From: Nitzschia sp. DOCU1
Taxonomy: Eukaryota; Bacillariophyta; Bacillariophyceae; Bacillariales; Bacillariaceae
Assembly: GCA_951394045.1 (NCBI GenBank)
Contig: OX595987.1
Coordinates: 1,364,001 to 1,428,000, forward strand
Direction of reading: 5' to 3'
DNA length: 64,000 nt
The notes under the pieces were generated by a model that saw nothing but the letters and a program-made list of their open reading frames with translations, ran no database searches and was not told where the DNA came from. The position numbers and the translations under genes are program-made. The stretch's first letter is position 1; the number at the start of each line of letters is the position of its first letter. Below, piece by piece: positions 29,373 to 38,143 of the stretch.

Positions 29373-29839
29373 GGCTGCTGCTATTTGCTGGTGATGGTGG
29401 AGTAGGTATGTATAATTTCACAAAAAGCGCCGCCGTTTTGCGGCCATCATGGTCGGCTATTCGAGAGCGCGCGAGACTGTCGATGTCAAACGAAGGGCAA
29501 CGAATATAGGTTGACTTCTTTGACCAAAACGATGGACTATTTGGACTACTTTGGAACCAAAATGGGGAGCCACCAAACTTTCCTGCTTCTGTCCACTCCG
29601 CCCCCGAACAAAATTGGACTATTCGGACCGTAGTTTGATTTTGGGCACGGCGAAGAACTACTACCTCGGAATTTGAGAGACAGTAGCATGATAGTCGGTG
29701 TAATCATCGGGGGCTCCTCTATCTTTTACCACAGCAAAGCAACAAGATGAAAAACTTCATATGAGAGTAGCGGTAGTAGTATTGTCTATTGTTGGATCCT
29801 TGTTGTTGTAGGATGAGCAGCTTCTTCTTCTTCTTCTTC
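29373..29839. other. Intergenic with a (CTT)n run
   Basis: The upstream region of RPN6 and 3' flank of the kinase at 29840. A CTT microsatellite (29820-29841) abuts the kinase stop codon. No gene seen. Confidence 0.6.
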
Positions 29840-30987
29840 TTAGGCGCACGCAGCGACAACCCCTTTTCTTCGCAATGTAAAAGTTGCCGCCCGGGATTGT
29901 TCCAGCGCAGCCATCAGGGGTAGTTCCCGTTTAAGTTGGCTGTGCACTTTCTTCATTTCCGGACGAATCAAAACATTCTGCGACCAACAGCGTTCAATAA
30001 CTCCTTGCAGTCCCTTGGGCCAAGAAAAGGGAATACGGGGTCGCACCCCCTCGACATAGACAAGTTGGTCCATTTCTTCAATAGGAAGGTTGTCATATGG
30101 CTTTTCCAGAGAAAACATTCCATAAACCAAGAGCGAGAAAGTATAGACATCGGCGCCCAAATTATACTCTTCTCCCTTCGCAACTTCAGGAGCCATCCAT
30201 CGAGGCGTTCCAACCAGCTTCGTAAGCTTAAAAGTCGCATTTTGATGGGTAGCCTCTGGGACGGTGCGTGATACATCAAAGTCAAACACTTTGAGTACAC
30301 CGTCTTGGAATCCCATGTTGTCAGGCTTCATATCGCGATGCATCAATCGCTTACTGTGCATGTACTTTACGGCCGAAGACAATTGCATGATAGCATCCAT
30401 TCGCTCTTTGAGTAAAGCAGTCGCTTGGTTTCCGCATTCCACGTGGTGAAACCGACCTGGTGAAGGTCCTTTGATCGCTTCTTCCACTCGTGGAGTTTGT
30501 CGCGCAAAGTTTCGTCGAGACGATCCAATACCAAGAAGAAGGCATCGTGCCTGCCATTGATGTATGCAGAGATGCCATCGGGGGCCCACGCTTGAATGTT
30601 CATAATGTTGGGGTGGCTAAAGGTTGCCATGATCATGCCTTCTTTGTACAAGTTGGCAGCACAGTCAGCCATCATCTCGGGGTCGGTTAGCAACTTCGAT
30701 TGCAAGACTTTGACCACGAGCTTCTTTTCGTCGAACTTCTTCTTCTTATCTTCAGTGTTGATCGATTTGATTGTGAATACAGAAGAAAAGGCACCCTGAC
30801 CAATACATTCACCCAAAGTAAGGTCGGCATGTCGGATAGGGGCGATTTTGTTTGTCACATTCAATGATTCGGCGAATTCTTTAACGACCGTAGCTTTGGC
30901 AACGCGTCTTTCCGCATATCGAGCGACTTTGGTAGCCATTTTGTCGCCAAGGCCAAACGAATAATGGAAGGAAGAAAAGGAGTTCAT
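29840..30987 (-). CDS. DFD-family protein kinase, reading frame shifted once
   Basis: The N-lobe lies in one frame (30987 to about 30450): glycine loop GQGAFSSVF, VVKVLQSK and alpha-C KEGMIM. The C-lobe lies in another (about 30430 to 29840): HRDMKPDN, DFD, then APEV and the WSQNVLIRPEMKK element. It aligns with the two other DFD kinases here. The shift falls in the family's extra insert, between DLHQV and LLKERMD (30400-30455). With a one-base shift the insert has almost the paralogue length. A 47-nt GT-AG intron (30452-30406) would also restore the frame but shortens the insert by ~15 residues and has a weak donor. So this is a frameshifted gene, an assembly error or a gene with a tiny intron. 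All catalytic residues are present. Confidence 0.72.
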
Positions 30988-31278
30988 GGTTGATTACTTT
31001 CGTTTTGGATTTGTTGTTGAGTAAAATTTATGAGCATAGGCAAATCAATCGATCACGGAGGCATCTTTGAAGTTTCTGAACGCACATTTTTGCAAAATTG
31101 TGAACCATGGTTAGATCATGAGTGCCGAAAGGTGTCCATGTGGAGTCTGTACTGGAATCTACGCATGTTACATTCATTGAATCGTGAATGAAGCCACTGA
31201 AAATACATGCAACATTTCTCCCGCCAAAATGTACAGCATCCCACTCACAGGTCTTGACGTCACTGCAATTCTGCTCCT
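30988..31278. other. Upstream region of the kinase, next to the piggyBac insertion
   Basis: About 290 bp between the kinase start and the TTAA at 31279. No gene seen. Confidence 0.5.
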
Positions 31279-31347
31279 TTAACGCCAATCAGAAGAGGTG
31301 CCGCTATAGCGGCACCCAAATTTTTGGATGCCGCTATAGCGGCACCC
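31279..31347 (+). repeat. Left end of the piggyBac element: TIR plus two palindromes
   Basis: TTAA, then CGCCAATCAGAAG, then a perfect 20-bp palindrome GGTGCCGCTATAGCGGCACC (31297-31316) followed by CCAAATTTTTGGA, then a second palindrome core TGCCGCTATAGCGGCA (31329-31344). The paired palindromes are likely transposase-binding or hairpin-forming subterminal sites. Confidence 0.88.
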
Positions 31348-31832
31348 AAATTTTGGCGCCTCTAATCATCGTTCTAACATGCTCCAACGGTGAAAACGCC
31401 AGCACCGTTGGAATCTGCAGGCGATTTTACCTAGGGTAGAGTATGTCGTCCAATTTCACATTTCCGCTTCCCGCCCGTGTTTGAGGCACCAAAATCGAGC
31501 CGGTCGGAAGCAAGTTTTTCAAAAAGCCATAACACCACCATGTCACCCTCTCCCTTGCCTCCCACGGACGTCGAGGATTCCTTTGAGCCGATCGTGGCGG
31601 CTCCTAGGCGTGTCAGGTCTCCAGATGACTGGTCTAGGGTCAGCGATGACCACATCAACGACCTCGTCAATGCCGATTCCGTTTTCGTGTCAAATGCCGA
31701 CAATTCGCAAGAAATGGCCCCCCTCCGCCTATACGACTCTTTCATGACACCGAACCCTCTCCCCGTGTCGACTCTCCTACTGCAAACGACGCTGATCATC
31801 CTTCTGCCATCGACGATGCTCTTGCTGGGGTC

Positions 31833-34460
31833 ATGGCGCTTGCCGGGAGTCGCCAGCCTCGTCCTTCTTCACGTGCTGCGTCGACCCGTCAACAAAAATT
31901 TTCCTACAGAAGGCGAAAATTGCTTGGTGACGCCCGCCTTTATTCCATTACTGGCTTTCCAATCCCTGGAATCAACGGGCCTATTGTCGGTTTGATTGTC
32001 GAATGCCCGAATAAAGCGAAGAACAACGGCCAGTTTCGGGTTGATTGGACAAAGTTTTCCCCTGGGTTGCCCGCCAACGTCGACCGTTCACTGCTGCGCG
32101 AATGGTATCCTTCTGTCGATTACGTCCGGGAATATTTCCAGCAGGCCGCTCACGACTACGAACAAGCAGGGCCTACTGGTGTCAGAGAACAGCTTCGGTT
32201 GTCTTTCAGTGTCGAACAACCCGTTCCAAATGCACCCGCCCCGTTTCTGCCTGAACCTGCACCGCCCCAAGCGACTATCGTCCTCACAACGCCGGTGAGA
32301 TACGCCGCCCGCGCCGCGATGATGACGGCAGCCGATTCCGTCTCGACTTTGACGCAGAGTGCTAGGGAGAGTGCTAGAGCTGCTTCAACTGGTGGTAGAT
32401 CTAGCCGCAGTAATGCTAGTTCTACTTATGCTGACTCTGACTCTCAGGATGGCGAAGAATTAGATGAAGACGACGACGCATGGCTGAATATTCCTGGCGA
32501 AATAGAGGTTGAAGTCGAGGATGTATCCGACGAAGAACAAGAAGAAGAAATCGAGCAGCCAGGGGACGGCGACCTAAAGTTTACTTTCGAGCTACTGGAG
32601 GAGACTACGGAGTTGCCTGCAAGCCCACCGTTATATCATGGTCCGACGGGACTCAAGGTGGGCGTCGCAAAAAGCTTCCAAGATCCCACAGAGTGCCTAC
32701 AGAAATGTGGGGGGCTGACCTACCGATTCGTTTCGAATCTGGCGGCACAAACTAACCTCTACTTCGAAAACAAGATCAAGCCCAACTTGAACAAGAACTT
32801 GATGTACTGCGGCAAAAAATGGGAAAACGTGACGGTGACGGAAATGCACCGGTTCCTGGGAATTATGCTTCGGATCTCGATGCAAGAGCGAGACGCAGGT
32901 GGCTACTGTGCGTATTTTTCTTCAGAGGACAGGACGTTGACTACTGGACTTGGAAAACGCATGAGGAAGAAAATTCTACGCAACACGAAAGGTTGGGCGC
33001 AGCAGTACATGTCGTTGACCCGGTTCAAACAAATCCGGGGCGCCTTCCATCCCATGGACAAGGCAGCTGGGCGGGGAGGGGACAAATGCTACCAGTTACG
33101 CGAAGCACTCAACAATCTGAATCATGCTGCAGCAAATACCTTCCATCCTGGTGGCGACCTGGCGTTCGACGAAGGTGGTGTGTCATGTCGGAGTCGTTTA
33201 TGCCCCGTACGACAGTACAACAAGGCCAAACCGCAGCCGTATCGTGTCGACTTTTTTGTTTTGGCGGACTCTAAGACCTACGCAATTTTGCACATGGACG
33301 TCTACCAAGGGAAGAATGAGACCAACGCATTCATTGAACCTGAGGCACAGCCACTTCCCCCCACACAAAAGGCGGTTGTCAATGCAGTCATGAAGACAGG
33401 TCTACATCAACAAGGCCTACAGCATGGCTACAGAACAATCAGCATGGATAACCGGTACCAATGCCCTGAACTGGCGGTACGACTTCGCGATCGTTGTCAC
33501 GTCTTGTCGACGGGTACAACAAAGCAGGGAAGGAAAGGCTGGCCGAAAGAGTTGATGGACATGGAGAAGAAAGGAGAACGTGGCGAGTCGAAGATAGCAT
33601 ACGACAAAGTGAACGACGTTATATGCCTCCAGTGGCGGGACAACAAGGTCGTCAATTGTTGTTCGACCATCACGAACGTGACGCAAGAGGACACGACAAG
33701 ACGAGTTGGAAGTACGCTGCGCATGCTCAAGGTACCGAGCCCCCTACTCCATTACCACCGCTACATGTTCGGGGTGGACAAGGGCGATCAAATGCGCATG
33801 CATGGTGGGGGGTTCGCCCGAAAGGCCCACTTCCAAAAGTGGTACAAGAAAGCATTCATGGCTGTGCTCGATTGCATGCTCTTGAACGCCTTGATTGCAT
33901 GGAATCTCTCTGCAGACGAGCCGGGATCCGATCGCAGCCACTTCAGCCGGCACGACTTTTATGCTTGGATTGCTGACGATTTGCTAGAATTTCGAGATCC
34001 GAATGAAGGTACCGTTACATCCATTTCCAACGCGCCCATCGGAGACGTCACTCGAGCAACGGTGCAAGCAACAACCACAGTCGATGATGCAGACAACGAT
34101 GGGAACAAATGTGTCGTCGACGGACCGAATGCAGACGACAAGGAACGGCGCTGTCTGGTCTGTCTCTTGGATTCCAGGTACACCGGGATAAAAAAGGGGA
34201 CGAGAGCATGCGTTTCTTCGTGCCGAACCTGTGGGTCATGCCACATGCATGTCAAAGCAAGTGGACGAGAGATACACAAGTTGTTTCCAGAGGGGTTGTC
34301 TTGCCACGAAATACTGAACACCGAACTAGGACGGGAAATTTGGAAACGAAACGAGCAAGGGCTGGCGCGGATACAAAACACCCACCCGGCCCTTCTAGCG
34401 TTGAAAGAGCGCTTGGGTAAAACCAGAAAGAGGAAACAGCCTCTCTCTGTAACTGTATAG
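31833..34460 (+). CDS. piggyBac transposase (DDE_Tnp_1_7)
   Basis: 875 residues from the first ATG of the main frame. The catalytic triad is visible: D446 in LAFDEGGV, D539 in SMDNRYQC, and D649 with D652 in FGVDKGDQM. The DDE core is preceded by a Ser/acidic low-complexity region and the piggyBac N-terminal helical region (TVTEMHRFLGIMLRISMQER). The C-terminus has a Cys/His cluster (CLVCLLDSRY, then CRTCGSCHMH), the zinc-binding domain that binds element ends. An upstream frame starting at ATG 31540 (MSPSPLPPTDVEDSF...) carries what looks like the original N-terminus. It is separated from this frame by a one-base shift at a C6 run (31718-31723). The enzyme cuts and pastes at TTAA; the core looks intact. 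Confidence 0.92.
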   Translation: MALAGSRQPRPSSRAASTRQQKFSYRRRKLLGDARLYSITGFPIPGINGPIVGLIVECPNKAKNNGQFRVDWTKFSPGLPANVDRSLLREWYPSVDYVREYFQQAAHDYEQAGPTGVREQLRLSFSVEQPVPNAPAPFLPEPAPPQATIVLTTPVRYAARAAMMTAADSVSTLTQSARESARAASTGGRSSRSNASSTYADSDSQDGEELDEDDDAWLNIPGEIEVEVEDVSDEEQEEEIEQPGDGDLKFTFELLEETTELPASPPLYHGPTGLKVGVAKSFQDPTECLQKCGGLTYRFVSNLAAQTNLYFENKIKPNLNKNLMYCGKKWENVTVTEMHRFLGIMLRISMQERDAGGYCAYFSSEDRTLTTGLGKRMRKKILRNTKGWAQQYMSLTRFKQIRGAFHPMDKAAGRGGDKCYQLREALNNLNHAAANTFHPGGDLAFDEGGVSCRSRLCPVRQYNKAKPQPYRVDFFVLADSKTYAILHMDVYQGKNETNAFIEPEAQPLPPTQKAVVNAVMKTGLHQQGLQHGYRTISMDNRYQCPELAVRLRDRCHVLSTGTTKQGRKGWPKELMDMEKKGERGESKIAYDKVNDVICLQWRDNKVVNCCSTITNVTQEDTTRRVGSTLRMLKVPSPLLHYHRYMFGVDKGDQMRMHGGGFARKAHFQKWYKKAFMAVLDCMLLNALIAWNLSADEPGSDRSHFSRHDFYAWIADDLLEFRDPNEGTVTSISNAPIGDVTRATVQATTTVDDADNDGNKCVVDGPNADDKERRCLVCLLDSRYTGIKKGTRACVSSCRTCGSCHMHVKASGREIHKLFPEGLSCHEILNTELGREIWKRNEQGLARIQNTHPALLALKERLGKTRKRKQPLSVTV

Positions 34461-34480
34461 TAGTAGCATATGCATCTATA

Positions 34481-34717
34481 GCTGCAGTACTTTAATTCCC
34501 TGTAGACTCTACGCGTTTTAGCAGGCATTTGGGTATTGTTGTTACAATATTAGCTGACGCAGGTTGGATATTGTGGGGACAATACTCATTGCTGCAGTAC
34601 TTTAATTCCCTGTAGACTCTACGCATTTTAGCAGGCATTTGGGTATTGTTGTTACAATATTAGCTGACGAGAGAGAGGATATTGTGGGGACAATACTCAT
34701 TGCTGCAGTACTTTATA
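34481..34717. repeat. 110-bp tandem duplication between convergent transposon genes
   Basis: Copy 1 is 34481-34590 and copy 2 is 34591-34701, both beginning GCTGCAGTACTTTAATTCCC, with a third partial start at 34702-34717. Each unit contains TTGTTGTTACAATATTAGC and ATATTGTGGGGACAATACT. The two full copies differ mainly in one short patch (CAGGTT versus GAGAGAGA). The position suggests a shared 3' UTR or terminator region for the two genes. Confidence 0.95.
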
Positions 34718-34783
34718 ATAGCTAAAATTGATTTCATTCATGCGACTATTATCGTTCTTACAACTAGGAATAGGAGAGTAGTC

Positions 34784-35509
34784 CTACTTATCTTCTGCCA
34801 AGAAGCCCTTCTTGAAGCCGACGTAGTTGCCGCCTTCGGCAGGGTAAGAGTCGCGAATCTCGCGAACGACGCAATCAGGCAATTCCTTTCGATTGCCTTT
34901 TCCTAGGTAGCCACTAATAAAAGTAGTGGCGTCCCTGTAAAGGGCATAACGAATCTCGCGATTCGAAATGCCCTGGTTGTAGAGTTCATCGCCCTTCCCA
35001 CCAAAAAGGAACTCCTTCATTGTCTTTCCACTAGTATCATCGCCAGTCTGATCCAAGAAACAGGGGGTTTCGCCGCAGTAGGCGCACTCCTTGATGGTAC
35101 CTTCGGCGACGGCAGAGGGTGGAACGAACTTAGGTGGCTTCGCAAGAGTGAACACCTGACAATTGTCGATGTGAGTCTTGAATGCCTTCACGTCCTCTTC
35201 GGAAATCCCGTCAGGAAAATCGAAGGTCATGAACCTGGGGTCCGGCCCAGGTTCGGCGAACATACGCACACCGCCACCGATATCCGACACGACAATCTTC
35301 CGAAGTGGGACATTCTTACCAGTGCGACGATTGTTTTCCTCGTTCGCCAAGAAGAGAGAGGCGGCAATCCGTTTGTCCTCTGGGTCGGGAACAGCACCGC
35401 GTTCGTACTCCAGCACCCCCAAGGACGAATCGTATTCAATGCCGCCAAGGAAGTCCATGCCGTAGGGGTTGTAGGACAAATCCTTCTTCTTCTGATTGTT
35501 GGAAGTCAT
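34784..35509 (-). CDS. Second gene of the piggyBac element, unknown function
   Basis: 241 residues from the ATG at 35509 (MTSNNQKKKD); the frame is open 65 codons further upstream, into the element's subterminal repeats, but that part looks non-coding. The sequence is intact and compact: YNPYGMDFLGGIEYD near the start, RKIVVSDIGGGVRMF at 70-84, a small Cys cluster C142-x2-C145-x4-C150 (ECAYCGETPC) that may bind metal, and PDCVVREIRDSYPAEGGNYV at 211-230 near the C-terminus. No membrane segment or signal peptide. It lies wholly between the transposon ends and converges on the transposase, so it moves with the element. No family recognised; an accessory role in transposition or host interaction is only inference. 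Confidence 0.85.
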   Translation of the reverse strand: MTSNNQKKKDLSYNPYGMDFLGGIEYDSSLGVLEYERGAVPDPEDKRIAASLFLANEENNRRTGKNVPLRKIVVSDIGGGVRMFAEPGPDPRFMTFDFPDGISEEDVKAFKTHIDNCQVFTLAKPPKFVPPSAVAEGTIKECAYCGETPCFLDQTGDDTSGKTMKEFLFGGKGDELYNQGISNREIRYALYRDATTFISGYLGKGNRKELPDCVVREIRDSYPAEGGNYVGFKKGFLAEDK

Positions 35510-35738
35510 GGTAACAAGAAGAAATAAAACAATGCATTGCGACTGTTTGGTGTCGGATGCAGTAGGTTGATTGTTGGATGCAGGTCGTTGCGCATTGTTT
35601 CTATGATCAAGATAGAGACGGCAGAAGTCGGGTTTACGCAAGGATTTGTTCAAAGTCCGCAGGCTCGGCACCCAAATCGATTTGGATGCCGAAAAAATCG
35701 GCACCCAAACGGCGGGCGGGCGCGCAAAAACGATTTGG

Positions 35739-35784
35739 GTGCCGCTATGGCGGCACTCAAATCGCCGCTTCCGATTGGCGTTAA
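35739..35784 (-). repeat. Right end of the piggyBac element: TIR plus palindrome
   Basis: Reading inward from TTAA at 35784: CGCCAATCGGAAG, then GTGCCGCCATAGCGGCAC (complement of 35739-35756), the same palindrome with one mismatch. More copies of the GGCACCCAAA half occur at about 35668-35710. Confidence 0.85.
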
Positions 35785-36373
35785 GAAATCTTTAACACTG
35801 CGACATTCGGGGGTGTCGCGGGCTACGAAATTACATGTTGAAACACAGTACATAGTTCCCATCGAGGTCGGTGGTCGTCGTCAATGATTGCTATTGCCTC
35901 TTGTTCAATACTGGTACACATCAATTGATGTCGAATTGCGAACATACGAGTGTCATTTCGCTCTAGCTGTATGATAGAAACAACAGCAAACAAGTTTCTA
36001 TCATATTATCTTCAGCTAGGAGGTAGAGACCGAGGGGAACAACAACTGCTCAGGGCGCATCCGGCTGGCTGTCGTATAACCCCCGTCACTCCATGCGTTC
36101 TCTACACTGCTGGACGAGACGCGATTTGCTCGTCTAACTATTCTATAGCAAATGTTCTAGTTCATAAGTCCACTTGTGGTCATGGTTGCGTTATTGGCTT
36201 TCAGCTAAATGTTTGATTACTACGTTATTTGTCTAACCGTTCGATTATCGATGAATGCTGGTGCAATATGAGCCCGACCCCCCTTTACTTCTCGACCACA
36301 GATCAATAACACACTATCTTCAAGACTAGTAGCCTCAAAGTTGCACGCTGAATGAGTCCTCGCGAGCTCCTCC
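35785..36373. other. Intergenic, no supported gene
   Basis: Host DNA between the right piggyBac end and the Tudor-like gene. Nothing recognisable seen. Confidence 0.6.
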
Positions 36374-37495
36374 TCACGATCGGCGGCGCTTTTTGCTCTT
36401 CGGACTTTGCTTCTGTGGAGTCTTCTTCTCGGGCGTGACCTTTCCGCCTCCTTGCTCTTCTACAGCAGCAGAGGCAAGGGCAGCCTCCCGCTTTCGCTTT
36501 GCAGCTGGTGTCTCTTCCAACAAATTCGCTACAACCTCGTGTTCCTCCAAATCCTGTGAGCTCAGTAGGAAAGACGCATACAAATGGTGCGGCTGGTCGG
36601 GAAAGACCACGTGGAAGAGGTTGGCTGGTTTGCCGGTAGCTTCCGACACGAATCCAGGATTGCCATCCTTGTCAACATCAGTGGACTTTATGAATCCTTC
36701 AATCGTTCCGACTTGTTCAACAGTCACCTTGCGGGTGCCCGACACCTTATGAGTAGTCTCCCAGCTGACCTGTCTTCCGATCCATTCATGGCCAACAGTT
36801 CGCCACGGCGGATCACCCACATCCTCGTCTTCTTCCTCAGGCTCTGCTTTCACTTCTTGCTGTTTCTTAATGAACTTCAAGGCAGCATTCTTCGACGTGA
36901 ATTTTTCACCCGTAGGAGCTGTGAGAATGTATCTCGCACCCTTTCGAGACGCCTTCCAGTCGCTAGAAAATCCAAGCTGAACGGCGAGAGCGCTAGGGTC
37001 TTCTCCCGGACGGATCTCGTGTTCCTCGATTTCGTCCTGAGTAGCCTCATCCTCAGGATAATAAACAGAATACAAGAAGGAGTCGGCCTGTTTTTTTCGT
37101 TTCATAATGACAGCTTCGTACCATTTACCCTCCCACACCACCTGGACGACATCCCCCTTGTTGTACAGCGGCATTGGCGGCAATAGATGAGACTCTTCCA
37201 AAGTTCCTTCCGCCTCTAGCTTGGCTGCAGCTGTTTGTGCAGCCTCGTGGTGAAACCAAGTGTACTGGCTTTTCTTCTTTTTGCCAAATAGGGCATGGAT
37301 TCGGTCGCGAATAACCGGCAGTCCATTCTTGTACTCGACTGTCCGTTCCACACGCCAATCATCGGGATAGCCAAGGGCATAGGCGAGCTGACGTTCTTGT
37401 GTCACCGTCGTTGTGGGCTTGGGATCCCAGAAGGCCCTGGCGTAAAGCTGTGCCACAGACGGCGCACAAGGCAGCTTGCTGGGAGCCCCCGTCAT
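36374..37495 (-). CDS. Nuclear protein with Tudor-like and MBD-like segments
   Basis: 373 residues, one exon. Residues ~110-165 (YNKGDVVQVVWEGKWYEAVI, then FLYSVYYPEDEATQDEIEEH) have the strand pattern and aromatic positions of a Tudor/Agenet domain, which reads methylated histone or other methylated tails. Residues ~175-212 (LGFSSDWKASRKGARYILTA, then PTGEKFTSKNAALKFIKK) resemble a methyl-CpG-binding-like fold (Trp, then YxxxxPxGxxFxSKxxA). A similar DPPWRTVGHEWIGRQV/VVFPDQ region follows. The C-terminus is Lys/Pro/Ser-rich and ends KKRRRS, a likely nuclear localisation signal. A chromatin-reader role is inferred from fold likeness only. Confidence 0.7.
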   Translation of the reverse strand: MTGAPSKLPCAPSVAQLYARAFWDPKPTTTVTQERQLAYALGYPDDWRVERTVEYKNGLPVIRDRIHALFGKKKKSQYTWFHHEAAQTAAAKLEAEGTLEESHLLPPMPLYNKGDVVQVVWEGKWYEAVIMKRKKQADSFLYSVYYPEDEATQDEIEEHEIRPGEDPSALAVQLGFSSDWKASRKGARYILTAPTGEKFTSKNAALKFIKKQQEVKAEPEEEDEDVGDPPWRTVGHEWIGRQVSWETTHKVSGTRKVTVEQVGTIEGFIKSTDVDKDGNPGFVSEATGKPANLFHVVFPDQPHHLYASFLLSSQDLEEHEVVANLLEETPAAKRKREAALASAAVEEQGGGKVTPEKKTPQKQSPKSKKRRRS

Positions 37496-38143
37496 TCTTC
37501 AGGGAAATCTGGAATCAGCCAGCGTTTTGCAACCAGTGACCCGTTAACTATCACCTCTCTGCTAGCTCAGTTTTCTTGTGCCTCTTTACCAGGATTAGTG
37601 GACTCTTGAGCGATATAGTCCGTTAACAAAAGGGAAGACTTTGCTATCGATTGCGCTCTTAGCATAGCTTTTGTGTGTCCACCACCGCAAATCGTGATAT
37701 CGACGATGCCATCTCGTCGCCTTTGGCTAGAATCGGATTTCCCCATTGTTGGGGGAGTGATAATTTCCCCCTCCCTAAAAAGATTCACGTGGGGTACACA
37801 TGTGCGGATACGAACGGTCGTGCGAGTGCCTTCTGGAAAAAGAGACTTTTTTATAACCACCCAAAAGTGTGACAACAGCAAATAATAAAATATACAGCCA
37901 AGTAGACCCGAGCAATATAACAACACCGTTGAAAGACTCATTCCAGGATTTGGCGCCTCAAAGACGATTACATGCAAGAGTCGACGAAAACGGCAGTCGG
38001 CCTCATCAAACATCGACAAAAATCCCACAGATCACAATTTGGGACAAATCCGTTATCGGCATCAACTCTTTCCTCCTCGAAACCCTTGTCGACAAGGTCT
38101 TCATGGAATAGAGTCTATTTGAACAGGGGAGACACTTGATTTT
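37496..38143. other. Intergenic between divergent genes
   Basis: About 650 bp that should include the promoters of the Tudor-like gene and E2F. A 153-codon minus-strand frame (37567-38028) exists but has no domain and is treated as chance. Confidence 0.55.

Larger units (their letters stand above)
31279..35784. mobile_element. piggyBac-type DNA transposon with two genes
   Basis: Bounded by TTAA at 31279-31282 and 35781-35784, the target-site duplication characteristic of piggyBac. The ends are inverted: TTAACGCCAATC then AGAAG on the left, and the complement TTAACGCCAATC then GGAAG on the right. Both subterminal regions carry GTGCCGCTAT[A/G]GCGGCAC palindromes. Inside are a piggyBac transposase with its three catalytic Asp residues (plus strand) and a second, convergent gene (minus strand) with a 110-bp tandem repeat between them. 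The element is 4.5 kb and structurally complete. Only the transposase N-terminus looks damaged. Confidence 0.9.

Noticed and set aside
37567..38028. 153-codon minus-strand frame with two hydrophobic stretches
   Set aside because: No recognisable domain, lies in a divergent promoter region and overlaps plus-strand frames of similar length.
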